Program-made: the position numbers and the translations under genes | Shown here: one piece after another, positions 51,245 to 62,490 of the stretch | Layout of the letters: each line of letters opens with the position of its first letter | Numbering within the stretch: position 1 is the first letter of the stretch | Assembly: GCF_009687845.1 (NCBI RefSeq) | Contig: NZ_BLAD01000052.1 | Span: forward strand, 1 to 64,000 | Origin: Acrocarpospora corrugata | Lineage (GTDB): Bacteria; Actinomycetota; Actinomycetes; Streptosporangiales; Streptosporangiaceae | Length of the DNA stretch: 64,000 nucleotides | Direction: 5' to 3' | Notes under the pieces: generated by a model | What the model saw: only the letters and a program-made list of their open reading frames with translations | Told to the model about the DNA's origin: nothing | Database searches by the model: none

Positions 51245-51868
51245 ATGACTACAACGACGGCAGACATGTGGTTTGACCCGGTTTGCCCGTGGGCGTGGAT
51301 CACCTCACGCTGGCTGCTGGAGGTCGAGCAGGTCCGTGACGTCCAGATCCGGTTCCACGTCATGAGCCTGTCGGTGCTCAACGAGGGCCGTGACGAGCTC
51401 CCGGAACAATATCGCGGCTTCATGACCACCGCCTGGGGCCCGGTCCGGCTCGCCATCGCGGTCGAGCAGAAGTACGGCCCGGCCATCCTGCGCGACCTCT
51501 ACACCGCCTTCGGCACCCGCATCCACCACGACAAGATCCCCGTCGGCCCCGACCTGTACGCCGCCGTGCTCACCGAACTCGGCCTGCCCGAGGACCTCGC
51601 CGACGCCGCGGGCGACGACTCCCTCGACGAGCTGCTGCGGGCCAGCCACCACTCCGGCATGGAACCGGTCGGCTACGAGGTCGGCACCCCTGTGATCCAC
51701 ATCCCCGGCTCGGACGGCGAACTGATCGCCTTCTTCGGCCCGGTCGTCACCCCGATCCCGCGCGGCGAGGCCGCCGGCCGCCTCTGGGACGGCGTCCTGC
51801 TGGTGGCGGGCACCGACGGTTTCTTCGAGCTGAAGCGCAGCCGAACCCGGTCACCCGAGTTCGGCTGA
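51245..51868 (+). CDS. DsbA-fold protein, mycothiol-dependent nitroreductase (Rv2466c)-like
   Basis: 207 aa from the ATG at 51245 behind AGGAG. Starts MTTTTADMWFDPVCPWAWITSRWL. Rv2466c of mycobacteria has CPWC at this site and uses mycothiol. Here the motif is CPWA, with only Cys14 kept, so a monothiol mechanism is expected. The rest matches the thioredoxin fold with a helical insertion. It is divergent from the MocR regulator that probably controls it, and its stop is 5 bp from the convergent MerR gene. Confidence 0.85.
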   Translation: MTTTTADMWFDPVCPWAWITSRWLLEVEQVRDVQIRFHVMSLSVLNEGRDELPEQYRGFMTTAWGPVRLAIAVEQKYGPAILRDLYTAFGTRIHHDKIPVGPDLYAAVLTELGLPEDLADAAGDDSLDELLRASHHSGMEPVGYEVGTPVIHIPGSDGELIAFFGPVVTPIPRGEAAGRLWDGVLLVAGTDGFFELKRSRTRSPEFG

Positions 51869-51873
51869 CACGT

Positions 51874-52782
51874 TCAGCGATTCGCCCGCAACGCCGCGAT
51901 CAGCCACTCGAACGCCGCCGCGGCCGGCGGGAACGGCGGCCGGTCGTTGAGTACGCCCATCAGCTGCCAGTAGCGCTCGACCCGCACATCGGTGAAGGTC
52001 GCCAGCTGGTCGGCCAGCGCCCGTCGTTCCGCGCCCCCCAGGCCGGGGTCGACGATCAGGTCGACCACCGGCTGCGCCTCCGGCGAGGCCGGGTCGAGGC
52101 CCGCGCCGGAGGCGGCCCCCGCGTGTTGCAGGACCGCCGCCGGTTCGCCGATCGGCGAGGCCCCGGTGTTGCGGGCGCCCGCCTCGGCCATCTCCCGCAC
52201 CCGCAGCCGGAACGCCTCGTCGCCGACCAGTTCGGCCAGTTCCACCCAGGCGTCCACCTGGGCGTCGGTCGGATCGTCCGGCAGCTCGGCGGGCATCAGC
52301 CGCATCGCCTCGGCGATCTGCGCCCCGGGCGCGGCCGGGTCCAGGCCCGCGAAGGCGCGGTCCACGAATTCGTCGATCAGGTGCTGCCGCTCTCGCGCGG
52401 ACAACCGGGCCATCCGGTGCATCAGTCTCATCTCCTCGGTGTCGCTTCCCCGTCGAGCGATCGACCGCAGCACCGCCCGCTTCAGCCGCAGGGCCCGGAT
52501 CTCCGCGTCCAGCGCGTCGGCGTGCGCCGCGGCGATCTCCGCCACGCTCTCCTGCCGCCGCACCACCCTGACCACGGTGCCCAGATCCAGCCCCAGCTCC
52601 CGAAGGGTGCGCACCAGCTCCAGCCGCGCCACCGCCGCCACGTCGTACAACCGGTATCCCCCGGTCGAACGCCGCGTCTCCGGCAGCACGCCCTGGTCAG
52701 ACCAGAACCGGATGGTACGCACCGACAGCCCGGTGCTCCTGGCGAGCTGCCCAATGGTGAACAGCTCGATACGTTCGCTCAC
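51874..52782 (-). CDS. MerR family regulator
   Basis: 302 aa from a GTG at 52782. Helix-turn-helix and wing: FTIGQLARSTGLSVRTIRFWSDQGVLPETRRSTGGYRLYDVAAVARLELVRTLRELGLDLGTV, followed by a coiled coil. The C-terminal ~190 residues are a helical effector domain of the type seen in TipA/SkgA-like or larger actinobacterial MerR proteins. No metal-binding cysteines. It lies 33 bp downstream of the ECF42-type sigma gene on the same strand and may be co-transcribed with it. Confidence 0.88.
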   Translation of the reverse strand: MSERIELFTIGQLARSTGLSVRTIRFWSDQGVLPETRRSTGGYRLYDVAAVARLELVRTLRELGLDLGTVVRVVRRQESVAEIAAAHADALDAEIRALRLKRAVLRSIARRGSDTEEMRLMHRMARLSARERQHLIDEFVDRAFAGLDPAAPGAQIAEAMRLMPAELPDDPTDAQVDAWVELAELVGDEAFRLRVREMAEAGARNTGASPIGEPAAVLQHAGAASGAGLDPASPEAQPVVDLIVDPGLGGAERRALADQLATFTDVRVERYWQLMGVLNDRPPFPPAAAAFEWLIAALRANR

Positions 52783-52815
52783 GGACCCAGCCTCAACCCT
52801 CCACCTGGTGGAGAC

Positions 52816-54036
<1,221 letters not shown>

Positions 54037-54064
54037 GGCATCCCTCTTCACCCTGACGATCGTA

Positions 54065-54111
54065 GGCCAATTATGGCATTGGCTTTGACCTGGGCTTTTA
54101 GTGAATTGGCC
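54065..54111. promoter_or_regulatory. Inverted repeats in the sigma/methyltransferase intergenic region
   Basis: GGCCAATT at 54065-54072 pairs with AATTGGCC at 54104-54111. Inside, CCAAT-N6-ATTGG occurs at 54067-54082. The half-sites resemble those near the MocR gene. Confidence 0.4.
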
Positions 54112-54178
54112 GGGGAATGAGCGGCCGGGTAGCTTCGAAACGGAAACGCTATTCGGGAAACGCGGAAAGGAGCGGGGT

Positions 54179-55189
54179 ATGACGGACCTGGCCGGTCTGA
54201 TGACGATCACCGAGGGCCTGTGGGCGTCCCAGACGCTGGCGGTCGCGGTCCGGCTCGGCCTGTTCACCCAGCTCGCGGAGGGCGGGGCGAGCGTGTCCGA
54301 ATTGGGGTCCCGGCTCGGCCTCGCCGAACGTCCTGCCGAGATCCTGACCACCGCGTGCCTGGCGCTCGGGCTGCTGACCCGGCGGGACGGCGTGCTGCGC
54401 AACTCGGCGACCGCGGAGGAGTACCTGGTGGAGGGCAAGCCGTACTACTTCGGCGGATACGTCACCATGCTTGAGGAGTACGACTATCCGGCGTGGATGC
54501 GGGTGGCGGAGGCGGTCCGGACCGACCGGCCGACCGCGTGGGACTCCGGCCGGCAGAGGTCGCTGTTCGACGCCGCGGATCCGGCCGCGCTGACCCCGTT
54601 CTGGGACGGCATGTACTCGCTGTCGGCGCTCACCGCCCGCCGCCTCGCTGAGGTCTTCGACTTCACCGCCGTGAGCCGGCTGCTCGACGTGGGCGGCGGC
54701 GGAGCCGCGTACGACATCGAACTGTGCCGCCGGTATCCGCGGCTGCGGGCCACCGTGTACGACCTTGCCTACGTCTGCGACCTGACCGCCAAGCGGATCG
54801 ACGAGGCCGGGCTGGCCAGCCGGATCGCCCTGTGCCCCGGCGACTTCTTCGGCGAACCGGAACTGCCCCGCGGCCACGACCTGATGCTGCTCTCGATGGT
54901 CATGCACTGCTGGGACGAGACGCGGAACCGCGAGATCATCGGCAAGTGTTTCCGCGCCCTCCCGCCGGGCGGGCAGCTGCTGATCAGCGAACTCCTCGTC
55001 GACGACGACAAGAGCGGCCCGCCGGGGCCGGCGCTGATGAGCATGGCCATGCTGGTGGGCAACTGGGGGCGCGGTTACACCGCCGCCGAGTACACCGCCT
55101 GGCTGACGGCGGCGGGGTTCACCGACGTCAGGACCATCAGGTTCGACGCGCCCGGCGCGAACGGGGTGGTCGCCGCCCGCCGCCCGTGA
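54179..55189 (+). CDS. SAM-dependent O-methyltransferase, class II type
   Basis: 336 aa from the ATG at 54179 behind AAAGGAGCGGG. An N-terminal dimerisation/winged-helix domain ([39 protein letters not shown]) is followed by the SAM-binding [29 protein letters not shown] and a catalytic-region [15 protein letters not shown]. The histidine/glutamate pair typical of plant-type O-methyltransferases is suggested by MHCWDE. It could act on a polyketide or phenolic substrate, but no biosynthetic cluster surrounds it. Confidence 0.88.
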   Translation: MTDLAGLMTITEGLWASQTLAVAVRLGLFTQLAEGGASVSELGSRLGLAERPAEILTTACLALGLLTRRDGVLRNSATAEEYLVEGKPYYFGGYVTMLEEYDYPAWMRVAEAVRTDRPTAWDSGRQRSLFDAADPAALTPFWDGMYSLSALTARRLAEVFDFTAVSRLLDVGGGGAAYDIELCRRYPRLRATVYDLAYVCDLTAKRIDEAGLASRIALCPGDFFGEPELPRGHDLMLLSMVMHCWDETRNREIIGKCFRALPPGGQLLISELLVDDDKSGPPGPALMSMAMLVGNWGRGYTAAEYTAWLTAAGFTDVRTIRFDAPGANGVVAARRP

Positions 55190-55192
55190 CGG

Positions 55193-56455
<1,263 letters not shown>

Positions 56456-56492
56456 GCGTCTCCTCAAATGATCCCATCATCCAGATGGCGAC

Positions 56493-56508
56493 GGTATCTT
56501 GGATACGA
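56493..56508. promoter_or_regulatory. Dyad between clpX and the TetR-fusion gene
   Basis: GTATC-TTG-GATAC at 56494-56506, with a further GATAC at 56528. Located between the divergent starts, a plausible site for the TetR-type protein. Confidence 0.4.
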
Positions 56509-56559
56509 GGGTACGGCAACGCGGCAAGGATACGTCGAAAAATCCGGCAAGGAGGACTA

Positions 56560-57609
56560 TTGGGTCGGCTCAGCCGGGCGCAGCTCCAGGCGCGCAACCG
56601 GGACAGAGTGCTCGCCGCCGCCCGCCAGGAGTTCGCAGAACACGGCTTCCGCGGCGCCAAAGTCGACACCATCGCCGACCGCGCCGGATTCACCCGCGGC
56701 GCCGTCTACTCCAATTTTCCCGGCAAACGCGCCCTCTACTTCGCGGTCCTGGCCGACCTCGCCGAACAGGCCCCGCAGGCGCCGGCGCCGGAGGCCCGCG
56801 ACGCGCAGGAGGCGCTCGGCGCGCTGGCCAGGGCCTGGCTGGCCCGGCTCCCGCTCGCCGACGAACCGGAGCCGGCCCGCCTCATCCGCGACCTGCATCC
56901 CGAGATCCTGGCCGAGGAGCGCACCCGCCGGCCGTACGCGCAGCTGCTGAAACTGGACGCGATTCTGCTCGGGCTCGCCCTCGAACATCTGACGCCCGCC
57001 CCCGGGCGGCAGGTCCGGCTGGCCGAGTCGGTGCTCGCCACCCTGCACGGGGCTCGCCAGCTGTCGGCCGCCGCGCCGGGGTTCGTGCAGCCGTTCGACG
57101 TGGTCAGCGTGTGCGAGCGGCTGGCCGGGCTCGACCTGGGCGACTGGTGGCCGATCCTGCCGTGGATCCCGAGCTCGGCCGACGCCGACGAGGTCTGGGC
57201 GGCGCCGTACGCGCGGGATCTGTTCCGCGGCGAGGCCGCGCACCTGGACGGCGACGGGGTGGTCGCGGTGCTCGGGCTGAACCGGCTGGAAGCCGTCGAG
57301 GAGGCGGTGCGGGCCGGGTCGCCGGTCACCGCCATCCTCGTCACCGCCGACCCCGACGAGCTCGCGCCGCTGGCCCGGCTGGTCATCGCCGAGCTGGGCG
57401 CCTGCCTGCGGGAGGCGTTCCCGCCGTCCGCCTGGCCGGACGTGCGGATCGTCGTCGACTCCGGCGAGCTCGCCGCGACGGCCGGGATCGCCGGGCCGGG
57501 CGACGACACCGAGGTCGCGCTCCGGGTCAGGGACGGGCGGATCGTCCTGCGCGCCGAAGGCCGGGGCGCCTGCCACCTCGCCGCCTCCGGGCATGAGGTC
57601 AGGCGGTGA
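56560..57609 (+). CDS. TetR regulator fused to a thioredoxin-like C-terminal domain
   Basis: 349 aa from a TTG at 56560, directly behind AAGGAGGACTA. The N-terminal helix-turn-helix is clear (RDRVLAAARQEFAEHGFRGAKVDTIADRAGFTRGAVYSNFPGKRALYF). The TetR core ends near residue 200. The last ~140 residues (VVAVLGLNRLEAVEEAV, TAILVTADPDELAPLARLVIAELGACLREAF, TEVALRVRDGRIVLRAEG) have the strand-helix order of a thioredoxin fold but no CxxC. TetR proteins are usually ~200 aa. It is divergent from the ClpX paralogue. Confidence 0.8.
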   Translation: MGRLSRAQLQARNRDRVLAAARQEFAEHGFRGAKVDTIADRAGFTRGAVYSNFPGKRALYFAVLADLAEQAPQAPAPEARDAQEALGALARAWLARLPLADEPEPARLIRDLHPEILAEERTRRPYAQLLKLDAILLGLALEHLTPAPGRQVRLAESVLATLHGARQLSAAAPGFVQPFDVVSVCERLAGLDLGDWWPILPWIPSSADADEVWAAPYARDLFRGEAAHLDGDGVVAVLGLNRLEAVEEAVRAGSPVTAILVTADPDELAPLARLVIAELGACLREAFPPSAWPDVRIVVDSGELAATAGIAGPGDDTEVALRVRDGRIVLRAEGRGACHLAASGHEVRR

Positions 57610-58390
57610 CGGCGGTGGTGACTCCGACGGGGAGCCAGTGGATGCGGCTGCGGACGTCCTCGGGGGCGCGGGCGAAATCGCGCTCCATCGAATCGCGGCC
57701 CTGCTGGAAGTGGTCCCAGCCCTCGTAGTGGACCGGGATGGCGAGTTGCGGGCGGAGCAGCCCGCACAGTTCGACGGCGTCGGCGGCGGTCATCGTGTAC
57801 CGGATCGGGCCGGTGATCGGGAAGCGGACGCCGCCCAGGTGGATGAGGGCGGTGCCGACCTGGAAGCGGTCGGCGATCTGCCGTACCCCGTCGAAGAGGA
57901 CGGTGTCGCCGGAGATCCACAGCGCGCCGTGCTGCTGGCCCTTCCAGGTCAGGGCGAATCCGATCACATCGCCGGTGAGCGGGCGGCTGAGCGGGGGTCC
58001 GTGGCGGGCCGGGGTCGCGGTGATCTCCAGGGTGGGCTGGCCCGGCGCCTCCAGGCGCGTCGCCGCCCACGGTTTCAGGCCGCGCGCCCGGCCGCCGAGC
58101 CGCCGCGCGCCCGCCACGGTCGTGATCACCACTTTGGCGGACGGCAGCAGCGCCCGCCCGGCGTCGTCGAGATTGTCGCCGTGATGGTCATGGCTGAGCA
58201 GGACCGCGTCGATCGGCGGCAGGTCCGAGAGCGCCAGCGCCGGCCCGGCCACCTTGTGGGAGCTGGTTCCCAGCCCGAAGGAGTACCGCCGCCCCGGCGG
58301 GTCGAACGTCGGATCGGTCAGCAACCGCCACTCCCCTACCTCGATCAGGGCCGTCGGGCCGCCGATGTGGGTGATGTGGACGTCGCTCAT
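57599..58390 (-). CDS. MBL-fold metallo-hydrolase, UlaG-like
   Basis: 263 aa from the ATG at 58390 behind AAGAGGAGA. Metal ligands in LLSHDHHGDNLD, ATPARHGPP, ISGDTVLFDG and IPVHYEGW give the binuclear site. The N-terminus THIGGPTALIEVGEWRLLTDPTFDPPG is typical of UlaG/YhfI-like L-ascorbate-6-phosphate lactonase relatives. The substrate is unknown. It overlaps the TetR-fusion gene by 11 bp tail to tail. Confidence 0.88.
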   Translation of the reverse strand: MSDVHITHIGGPTALIEVGEWRLLTDPTFDPPGRRYSFGLGTSSHKVAGPALALSDLPPIDAVLLSHDHHGDNLDDAGRALLPSAKVVITTVAGARRLGGRARGLKPWAATRLEAPGQPTLEITATPARHGPPLSRPLTGDVIGFALTWKGQQHGALWISGDTVLFDGVRQIADRFQVGTALIHLGGVRFPITGPIRYTMTAADAVELCGLLRPQLAIPVHYEGWDHFQQGRDSMERDFARAPEDVRSRIHWLPVGVTTAVTA

Positions 58391-58778
58391 ACGCGGCTCT
58401 CCTCTTGGAGGCTTCTGGTACGGACGGCGCGAGGCCGCCTCACAGCCGACGGTACTTCCTCGATCGGCGAACGGCTCAGACACGGGCATAGACCGCGATT
58501 TACCGCTTCGGTATAGGTCCCCGGGGCGCCCTGCGGCCAAAAACTTCAAACTTTTTCATGTTGGCGGCGAAATCGCAGGCCAGCGGCGTTTATGGGGTTC
58601 ACGGCCCCGATAACGATCTTGCTGTCCGGGGGACGTTTCCGCAGGTCAGGCAAAACGTGAATGTACGTTACACGTTTGCCAAAGCGGGTCCGGCTGGTCA
58701 ACTATGAATTCACTCCACCGAACAGCCCCGACCAGGGCTTTCTTCGCCATGCCCACACATTTCACCCGAGGAGGGGCC
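58391..58778. other. Intergenic region upstream of the ABC exporter
   Basis: About 390 bp with relatively AT-rich patches (58540-58560) and the dyad described separately at 58654-58676. No gene seen; the frame at 58704 is an upstream extension of the ATPase without a ribosome site. Confidence 0.6.
58654..58676. promoter_or_regulatory. Palindromic operator upstream of the DrrAB-like genes
   Basis: AACGTG...CACGTT with an 11-bp centre (AATGTACGTTA) forms an extended dyad; flanking GGCAAA and TTTGCC continue it with one offset base. It lies ~100 bp before the exporter ATPase start. Confidence 0.5.
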
Positions 58779-59960
58779 ATGATCCATGCCCGCGGGCTGA
58801 CCCGCAGCTTCAAAATCAAGGGGGGCGCCGTCGAAGCGGTGCGCGGAATCGACATCGACGTCGAAGCCGGGCAGCTGGTGGCGTTTCTCGGCCCGAACGG
58901 GGCCGGCAAGTCGACCAGCCTGCGCATGCTCACTTCGCTGCTGCCGCCGACGTCCGGCAGTGCCACCGTGGCCGGGCACGACATCGTCAAGGACCCCGGG
59001 GGCGTACGCGCCCGGATCGGATACATCGGGCAGAAGAACGGCTCAGGTGAGAACTTTCGCATCCGCGACGAACTGGTCAGCCAGGGCCGCTGCTACGGAC
59101 TCAGCCGCGCCCAGGCCCGGGTCCGGGCCGACGAGGTCCTCCAGCAGCTCGACCTGGCGTCCATGGCCACCCGCAAACCCGGCACCCTGTCCGGCGGGCA
59201 GCGGCGGCGGCTGGACATCGCGCTCGGCTTGGTCCACCGGCCCGACCTGCTGTTCCTGGACGAACCCTCGACCGGCCTGGACCCGCAGAGCCGGGCCAAC
59301 ATCTGGGAGCACATCCTGCGCCTGCGCGCCGAGCACGGCACCACTCTCTTCCTCACCACGCACTACCTGGAAGAGGCCGACAGCATGGCCGAACGCGTGA
59401 TCATCATCGATCACGGCAAGATCATCGCGGACGGCACAGCCGCCCAGCTGAAGAGCGACCTCGCCGGAGACCGGATCATCGTCACCTTCTCCTCCGAATC
59501 CGACGCAGTCCAGGCCGCCTCGATCGCCGAACGAATGACCGGGACCGCACCCGCCGTCACCGCCGCCCCCGCCGCTGCTTCCACTCAAGCCGCCGTCTCC
59601 GCCGGCGCTTTTGCTCAAACCGCCACCCCCGCCGGCGCTTTTGCTCAAACCGCCGCCGCACCCGCCGCCACCGCCATCGCCGACCCCGTTGTCTCCGCCA
59701 CTGTCTCCGCCGCCTCCGCCTCCGCGGTCACTGACGTCGCTGGCGCCGCCGTAGTTGTCTCCGCCGCCGTCGTCCAGGTCCGGGTGGCGCAGGCCGGGGC
59801 CGCGCTGCCCGAATACCTGCGCGCCTTGGAGGCGGCCGGGGTGAAGGCCATCGCCGCGGAGACCTCCCGTCCGACGCTGGACGACGTCTTCCTCGCCCTC
59901 ACCGGCCGCACCCTCCGCGAGTCAGAAGCCACTCCCGTCGCCGAACCGGCTGCGGTCTAA
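58779..59960 (+). CDS. DrrA-like ABC transporter ATPase with alanine-rich insertion
   Basis: 393 aa from the ATG at 58779 behind GAGGAGGGG. Walker A GPNGAGKS 38-45, signature LSGGQ 137-141, Walker B LLFLDEP 157-163, and the DrrA-type C-terminus RPTLDDVFLALTGR. Daunorubicin-resistance-type ATPases energise two-component exporters. Residues ~257-333 are an Ala/Val/Thr/Ser-rich low-complexity insertion not expected in the family (typical length ~310-330), containing a 10-residue tandem repeat (AGAFAQTATP-like). The permease follows after 24 bp. Confidence 0.9.
   Translation: MIHARGLTRSFKIKGGAVEAVRGIDIDVEAGQLVAFLGPNGAGKSTSLRMLTSLLPPTSGSATVAGHDIVKDPGGVRARIGYIGQKNGSGENFRIRDELVSQGRCYGLSRAQARVRADEVLQQLDLASMATRKPGTLSGGQRRRLDIALGLVHRPDLLFLDEPSTGLDPQSRANIWEHILRLRAEHGTTLFLTTHYLEEADSMAERVIIIDHGKIIADGTAAQLKSDLAGDRIIVTFSSESDAVQAASIAERMTGTAPAVTAAPAAASTQAAVSAGAFAQTATPAGAFAQTAAAPAATAIADPVVSATVSAASASAVTDVAGAAVVVSAAVVQVRVAQAGAALPEYLRALEAAGVKAIAAETSRPTLDDVFLALTGRTLRESEATPVAEPAAV
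59600..59654. repeat. 30-bp intragenic direct repeat in the ABC ATPase
   Basis: A 25-bp sequence containing GCCGGCGCTTTTGCTCAAAC occurs at 59600-59624 and 59630-59654 (period 30), encoding AGAFAQT twice within the alanine-rich insertion. Confidence 0.85.
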
Positions 59961-59984
59961 CCCCGAACTTCAGAAGGGCTGGCT

Positions 59985-60734
59985 ATGCCATTCGTCCGCG
60001 ACACCGTGACGATCTTCCAGCGCGAGATCGCGCCCACGCTCCGAGATCCGCTGGGGCTGCTGTTCACGATGATGCAGCCGCTGCTGTTCCTGTTCCTGTT
60101 CGGACCGCTGCTCTCCGGCAACACCGGCCTCCAGGAGGCGCCCTGGCAGTGGTTCGTGCCCGGCATCCTGATCATGATGTGTCTGTCGGGGCCGATGATG
60201 GCCGGATATTTCCTGCTCGTGGAGCTGATCGGCGGCGCGATGGAGCGCATGCTGGTCACCCCGATCAGCCGGACGGCCATGCTGATCGGCCGCACCCTCA
60301 AGGAGTTCGTCGTCCTGCTCGCCCAGGCCGCCCTGATCATCGGCCTGTCCGTCCCGCTGGGATTCCGTCCCAACGCGGCCGGAGTACTGGCCGGACTGGC
60401 CCTGCTAGTGATCTTCGGCATCGGACTGGGCGCGCTCTCGTTCGTCCTGGCCATCGCCTCCGCCCCCGGCGGCGAACTCTTCTACGGCATCACCCAGCTG
60501 ATCATGTTCCCGCTGCTCCTGCTCTCCGGCGTCCTACTCCCCATCGAATCCGGCCCCGCCTGGCTCCAGACGGTCGCCGCCTTCAACCCCGTCACCTACA
60601 TCGTCGACGCCGAACGCGCCCTCTTCGCAGGCGACCTCACCAGCATGTCCGCCCTGTACGGCCTACTCGCCGCCGTCGCCGTCTGCGCCATCGGCCTGAC
60701 CCTGGGCACCCGCGCGATGCGCCGCGGCATCTGA
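59985..60734 (+). CDS. DrrB-like ABC-2 permease
   Basis: 249 aa, six membrane segments. Starts MPFVRDTVTIFQREIAPTLRDPLGLLFTMMQPLLFLFLFGPLL and has the ABC-2 pattern with a C-terminal FPLLLLSGVLLPIESGPAWLQTVAAFNPVTYIVDAERALFAGD. It forms the membrane part of an exporter with the ATPase upstream, in the daunorubicin/nodulation transporter family. Its stop codon lies inside the first unit of the downstream repeat array. Confidence 0.9.
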   Translation: MPFVRDTVTIFQREIAPTLRDPLGLLFTMMQPLLFLFLFGPLLSGNTGLQEAPWQWFVPGILIMMCLSGPMMAGYFLLVELIGGAMERMLVTPISRTAMLIGRTLKEFVVLLAQAALIIGLSVPLGFRPNAAGVLAGLALLVIFGIGLGALSFVLAIASAPGGELFYGITQLIMFPLLLLSGVLLPIESGPAWLQTVAAFNPVTYIVDAERALFAGDLTSMSALYGLLAAVAVCAIGLTLGTRAMRRGI

Positions 60735-60977
60735 TCACCTCCGTACTTCAGGTCGCTGATCCCCGCGCTGGACTTCAGGCCACCTGATCTCCTCCGGACT
60801 CAGGTCCCTGATCCCCGCGCTGGACTTCAAGTCACCTTGATCCCCTCCGGACTTCAGGTCGCTGATCCCCGCGCTGGACTTCAGGCCACCTTGATCCCGC
60901 CGGGCTTCGGGGGCGCTCTAATCCCCGCCCCGGGCTTCGGGCCACTCTGATCCCCGCTAGCGACTTCAGGTCACTTT
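60731..60977. repeat. ~27-bp minisatellite covering both convergent gene ends
   Basis: Nine degenerate units of the form CTGATCCCCGCGCTGGACTT plus CAGGCCAC, alternating with a TCCGGACTTCAGGTCG variant so that pairs repeat every ~55 bp. The first unit contains the stop codon of the permease and the last contains the stop codon of the convergent AlkZ-like gene. Confidence 0.88.
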
Positions 60978-62075
60978 GACGTGATGGGAGCGTGCGTCAG
61001 GCCGGCAGAAAGCCAGCATGCTCTCCGCTTCGGCGAGGAGTTCCTTCCGGACCGAAGCGGAGAGCGGCTGCAAGGGTGTCAGCGTGAGCGTGGCCGCGCC
61101 GCGTGACACCGCCACCGACCACATCCCTGCGACCATTCCGTCGACCAGGAAGCTCGGCTTGAGCTGCCCGTTCGCCTTCACGTAGACGATGTCCCGGTAA
61201 GGCTCCGGGAGAATGCGGGTTCGTCGTTTCGGGGCGTAAGCCAGCAAGGTGCTGTCGAACCACGGCAGCAGGCGGACGGGGGCGGGGGTATCCGGATCAG
61301 GCCGGGGCGCGTCGGGCAGATCGTAGAGAATCCGCCCGTCCTCGTCGGCGAATCTGACCAGTTCCTCCATGCGTTCGAGCGCCACCCGGACCGGGGTGAT
61401 GTTCCAGGCGATCCAACTGGCCACGTCCTCGGCCGCGGCCGGGCCGAACGCCCGCAGATGGCGCCGGATCACGCTGTCCAGCGCCGCGTCGGTGGCGGGC
61501 GCTTCGGTCACGGGCGCGGCCACGAAATGCTGGGGCGTCTTGGTCCCCCAGGCGCCGTCAGCGGGCGTCCGCACGAACCGTGCCCGCATCATCACGCCCG
61601 TCCACTTGTACTCCCGCTGCCGCTTTGCCTCCTCCGGGCTCACCCCGCCCGGGTTGTCCGCCACCCACGCCTCGGCAAACTCCATCAACTCGCCTATCGG
61701 CCGCGCCTTCGCCCCGTGCTCCTTCAGCGCGGCCGTCAACTCCCCCACTCCCGGCCCAGGATCGGCATTCGCCTGCCACTGCCCCACCTTCGAGGCCGCG
61801 GCAACCACCGCATAGGCCGGATACTCCTCAGCCGCGACCGTGTGAATGGTTCCCCGAAGTAACGTCCCCGTCAGCAACTCACCCGCACCATGCGCCTGGA
61901 AAGGCCCTTCCGGATGCCCCTCATCCATCCGGCTCCACAGCGCGGGCCGCAACGCGGGCCAGTACTGCATCTGCAACGCCCCCACCGCGGCGACCACCTC
62001 GCTCACCGGCCCCGGCATCCGATCAAGCAGCCCCTGCCTGGCCAGCAACGCCCGATTCAACGCCCTCTCATCCAT
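60966..62075 (-). CDS. AlkZ-like (HTH_42) DNA glycosylase, copy 1
   Basis: 369 aa from the ATG at 62075 (a GTG at 62081 is close). Winged-helix DNA-binding/HTH_42 family pattern: NRALLARQGLLDRM, LLRGTIHTVAAEEYPAYA, HLRAFGPAAAEDVASWI, ILYDLPDAPRPDPDTPAPVRLLPWFDSTLLAY, FLVDGMVAGMW. The motif LQMQ at 34-37 is the QxQ of the AlkZ branch; AlkZ unhooks azinomycin interstrand crosslinks, while the YcaQ/AlkX branch has QxD. A glycosylase role is inferred. It is divergent from a paralogue and convergent with DrrAB-like exporter genes. Confidence 0.85.
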   Translation of the reverse strand: MDERALNRALLARQGLLDRMPGPVSEVVAAVGALQMQYWPALRPALWSRMDEGHPEGPFQAHGAGELLTGTLLRGTIHTVAAEEYPAYAVVAAASKVGQWQANADPGPGVGELTAALKEHGAKARPIGELMEFAEAWVADNPGGVSPEEAKRQREYKWTGVMMRARFVRTPADGAWGTKTPQHFVAAPVTEAPATDAALDSVIRRHLRAFGPAAAEDVASWIAWNITPVRVALERMEELVRFADEDGRILYDLPDAPRPDPDTPAPVRLLPWFDSTLLAYAPKRRTRILPEPYRDIVYVKANGQLKPSFLVDGMVAGMWSVAVSRGAATLTLTPLQPLSASVRKELLAEAESMLAFCRPDARSHHVKVT

Positions 62076-62266
62076 CACACTCACAGCCACCCGCGCAGAA
62101 TACGGCGACCCACCGACAGAACCACCTGCCAGCAACAGCACGACACACCCCCAGCCCCGCTACCCCACCCCAATCCGGACCCCACATAGCGCCCCCGGGC
62201 TGCGCCGATCCTCAGTCCGCCGCCCCACTCGGTAGCGCCTTGGGTTCGCTCCTCCGCGACCTCATT

Positions 62267-62473
62267 CTGTCGGCGCGGTCCTGTCGGTGGTGGTCCTGTC
62301 GGTGGTGGTCCTGTCGGTGGTGGTCCTGTCGGTGGTGGTCCTGTCGGTGGTGGTCCTGTCGGCGCGGTCCTGTCGGTGGTGGTCCTGTCGGTGGTGGTCC
62401 TGTCGGTGGTGGTCCTGTCGGTGGTGGTCCTGTCGGTGGTGGTCCTGTCGGTGGTGGTCCTGTCGGTGGTGGT
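62267..62473. repeat. 15-bp minisatellite between the AlkZ-like paralogues
   Basis: CCTGTCGGTGGTGGT in 12 exact copies: five from 62280, one 14-bp variant CCTGTCGGCGCGGT at 62355-62368, then seven to 62473; a half-variant precedes at 62267. The units are identical, so the array is young. It ends 17 bp before the ATG of copy 2. As 15 bp is five codons, forward frames encode VVLSV repeats, but these are not thought to be translated. Confidence 0.95.
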
Positions 62474-62490
62474 GTCTACGGTGTGGTGGC

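Noticed and set aside
62287-62490. Signal-like VVLSV-repeat N-terminus of AlkZ-like copy 2
   Set aside because: The frame is open only because the 15-bp repeat has no stops; family homology begins at the ATG at 62491.
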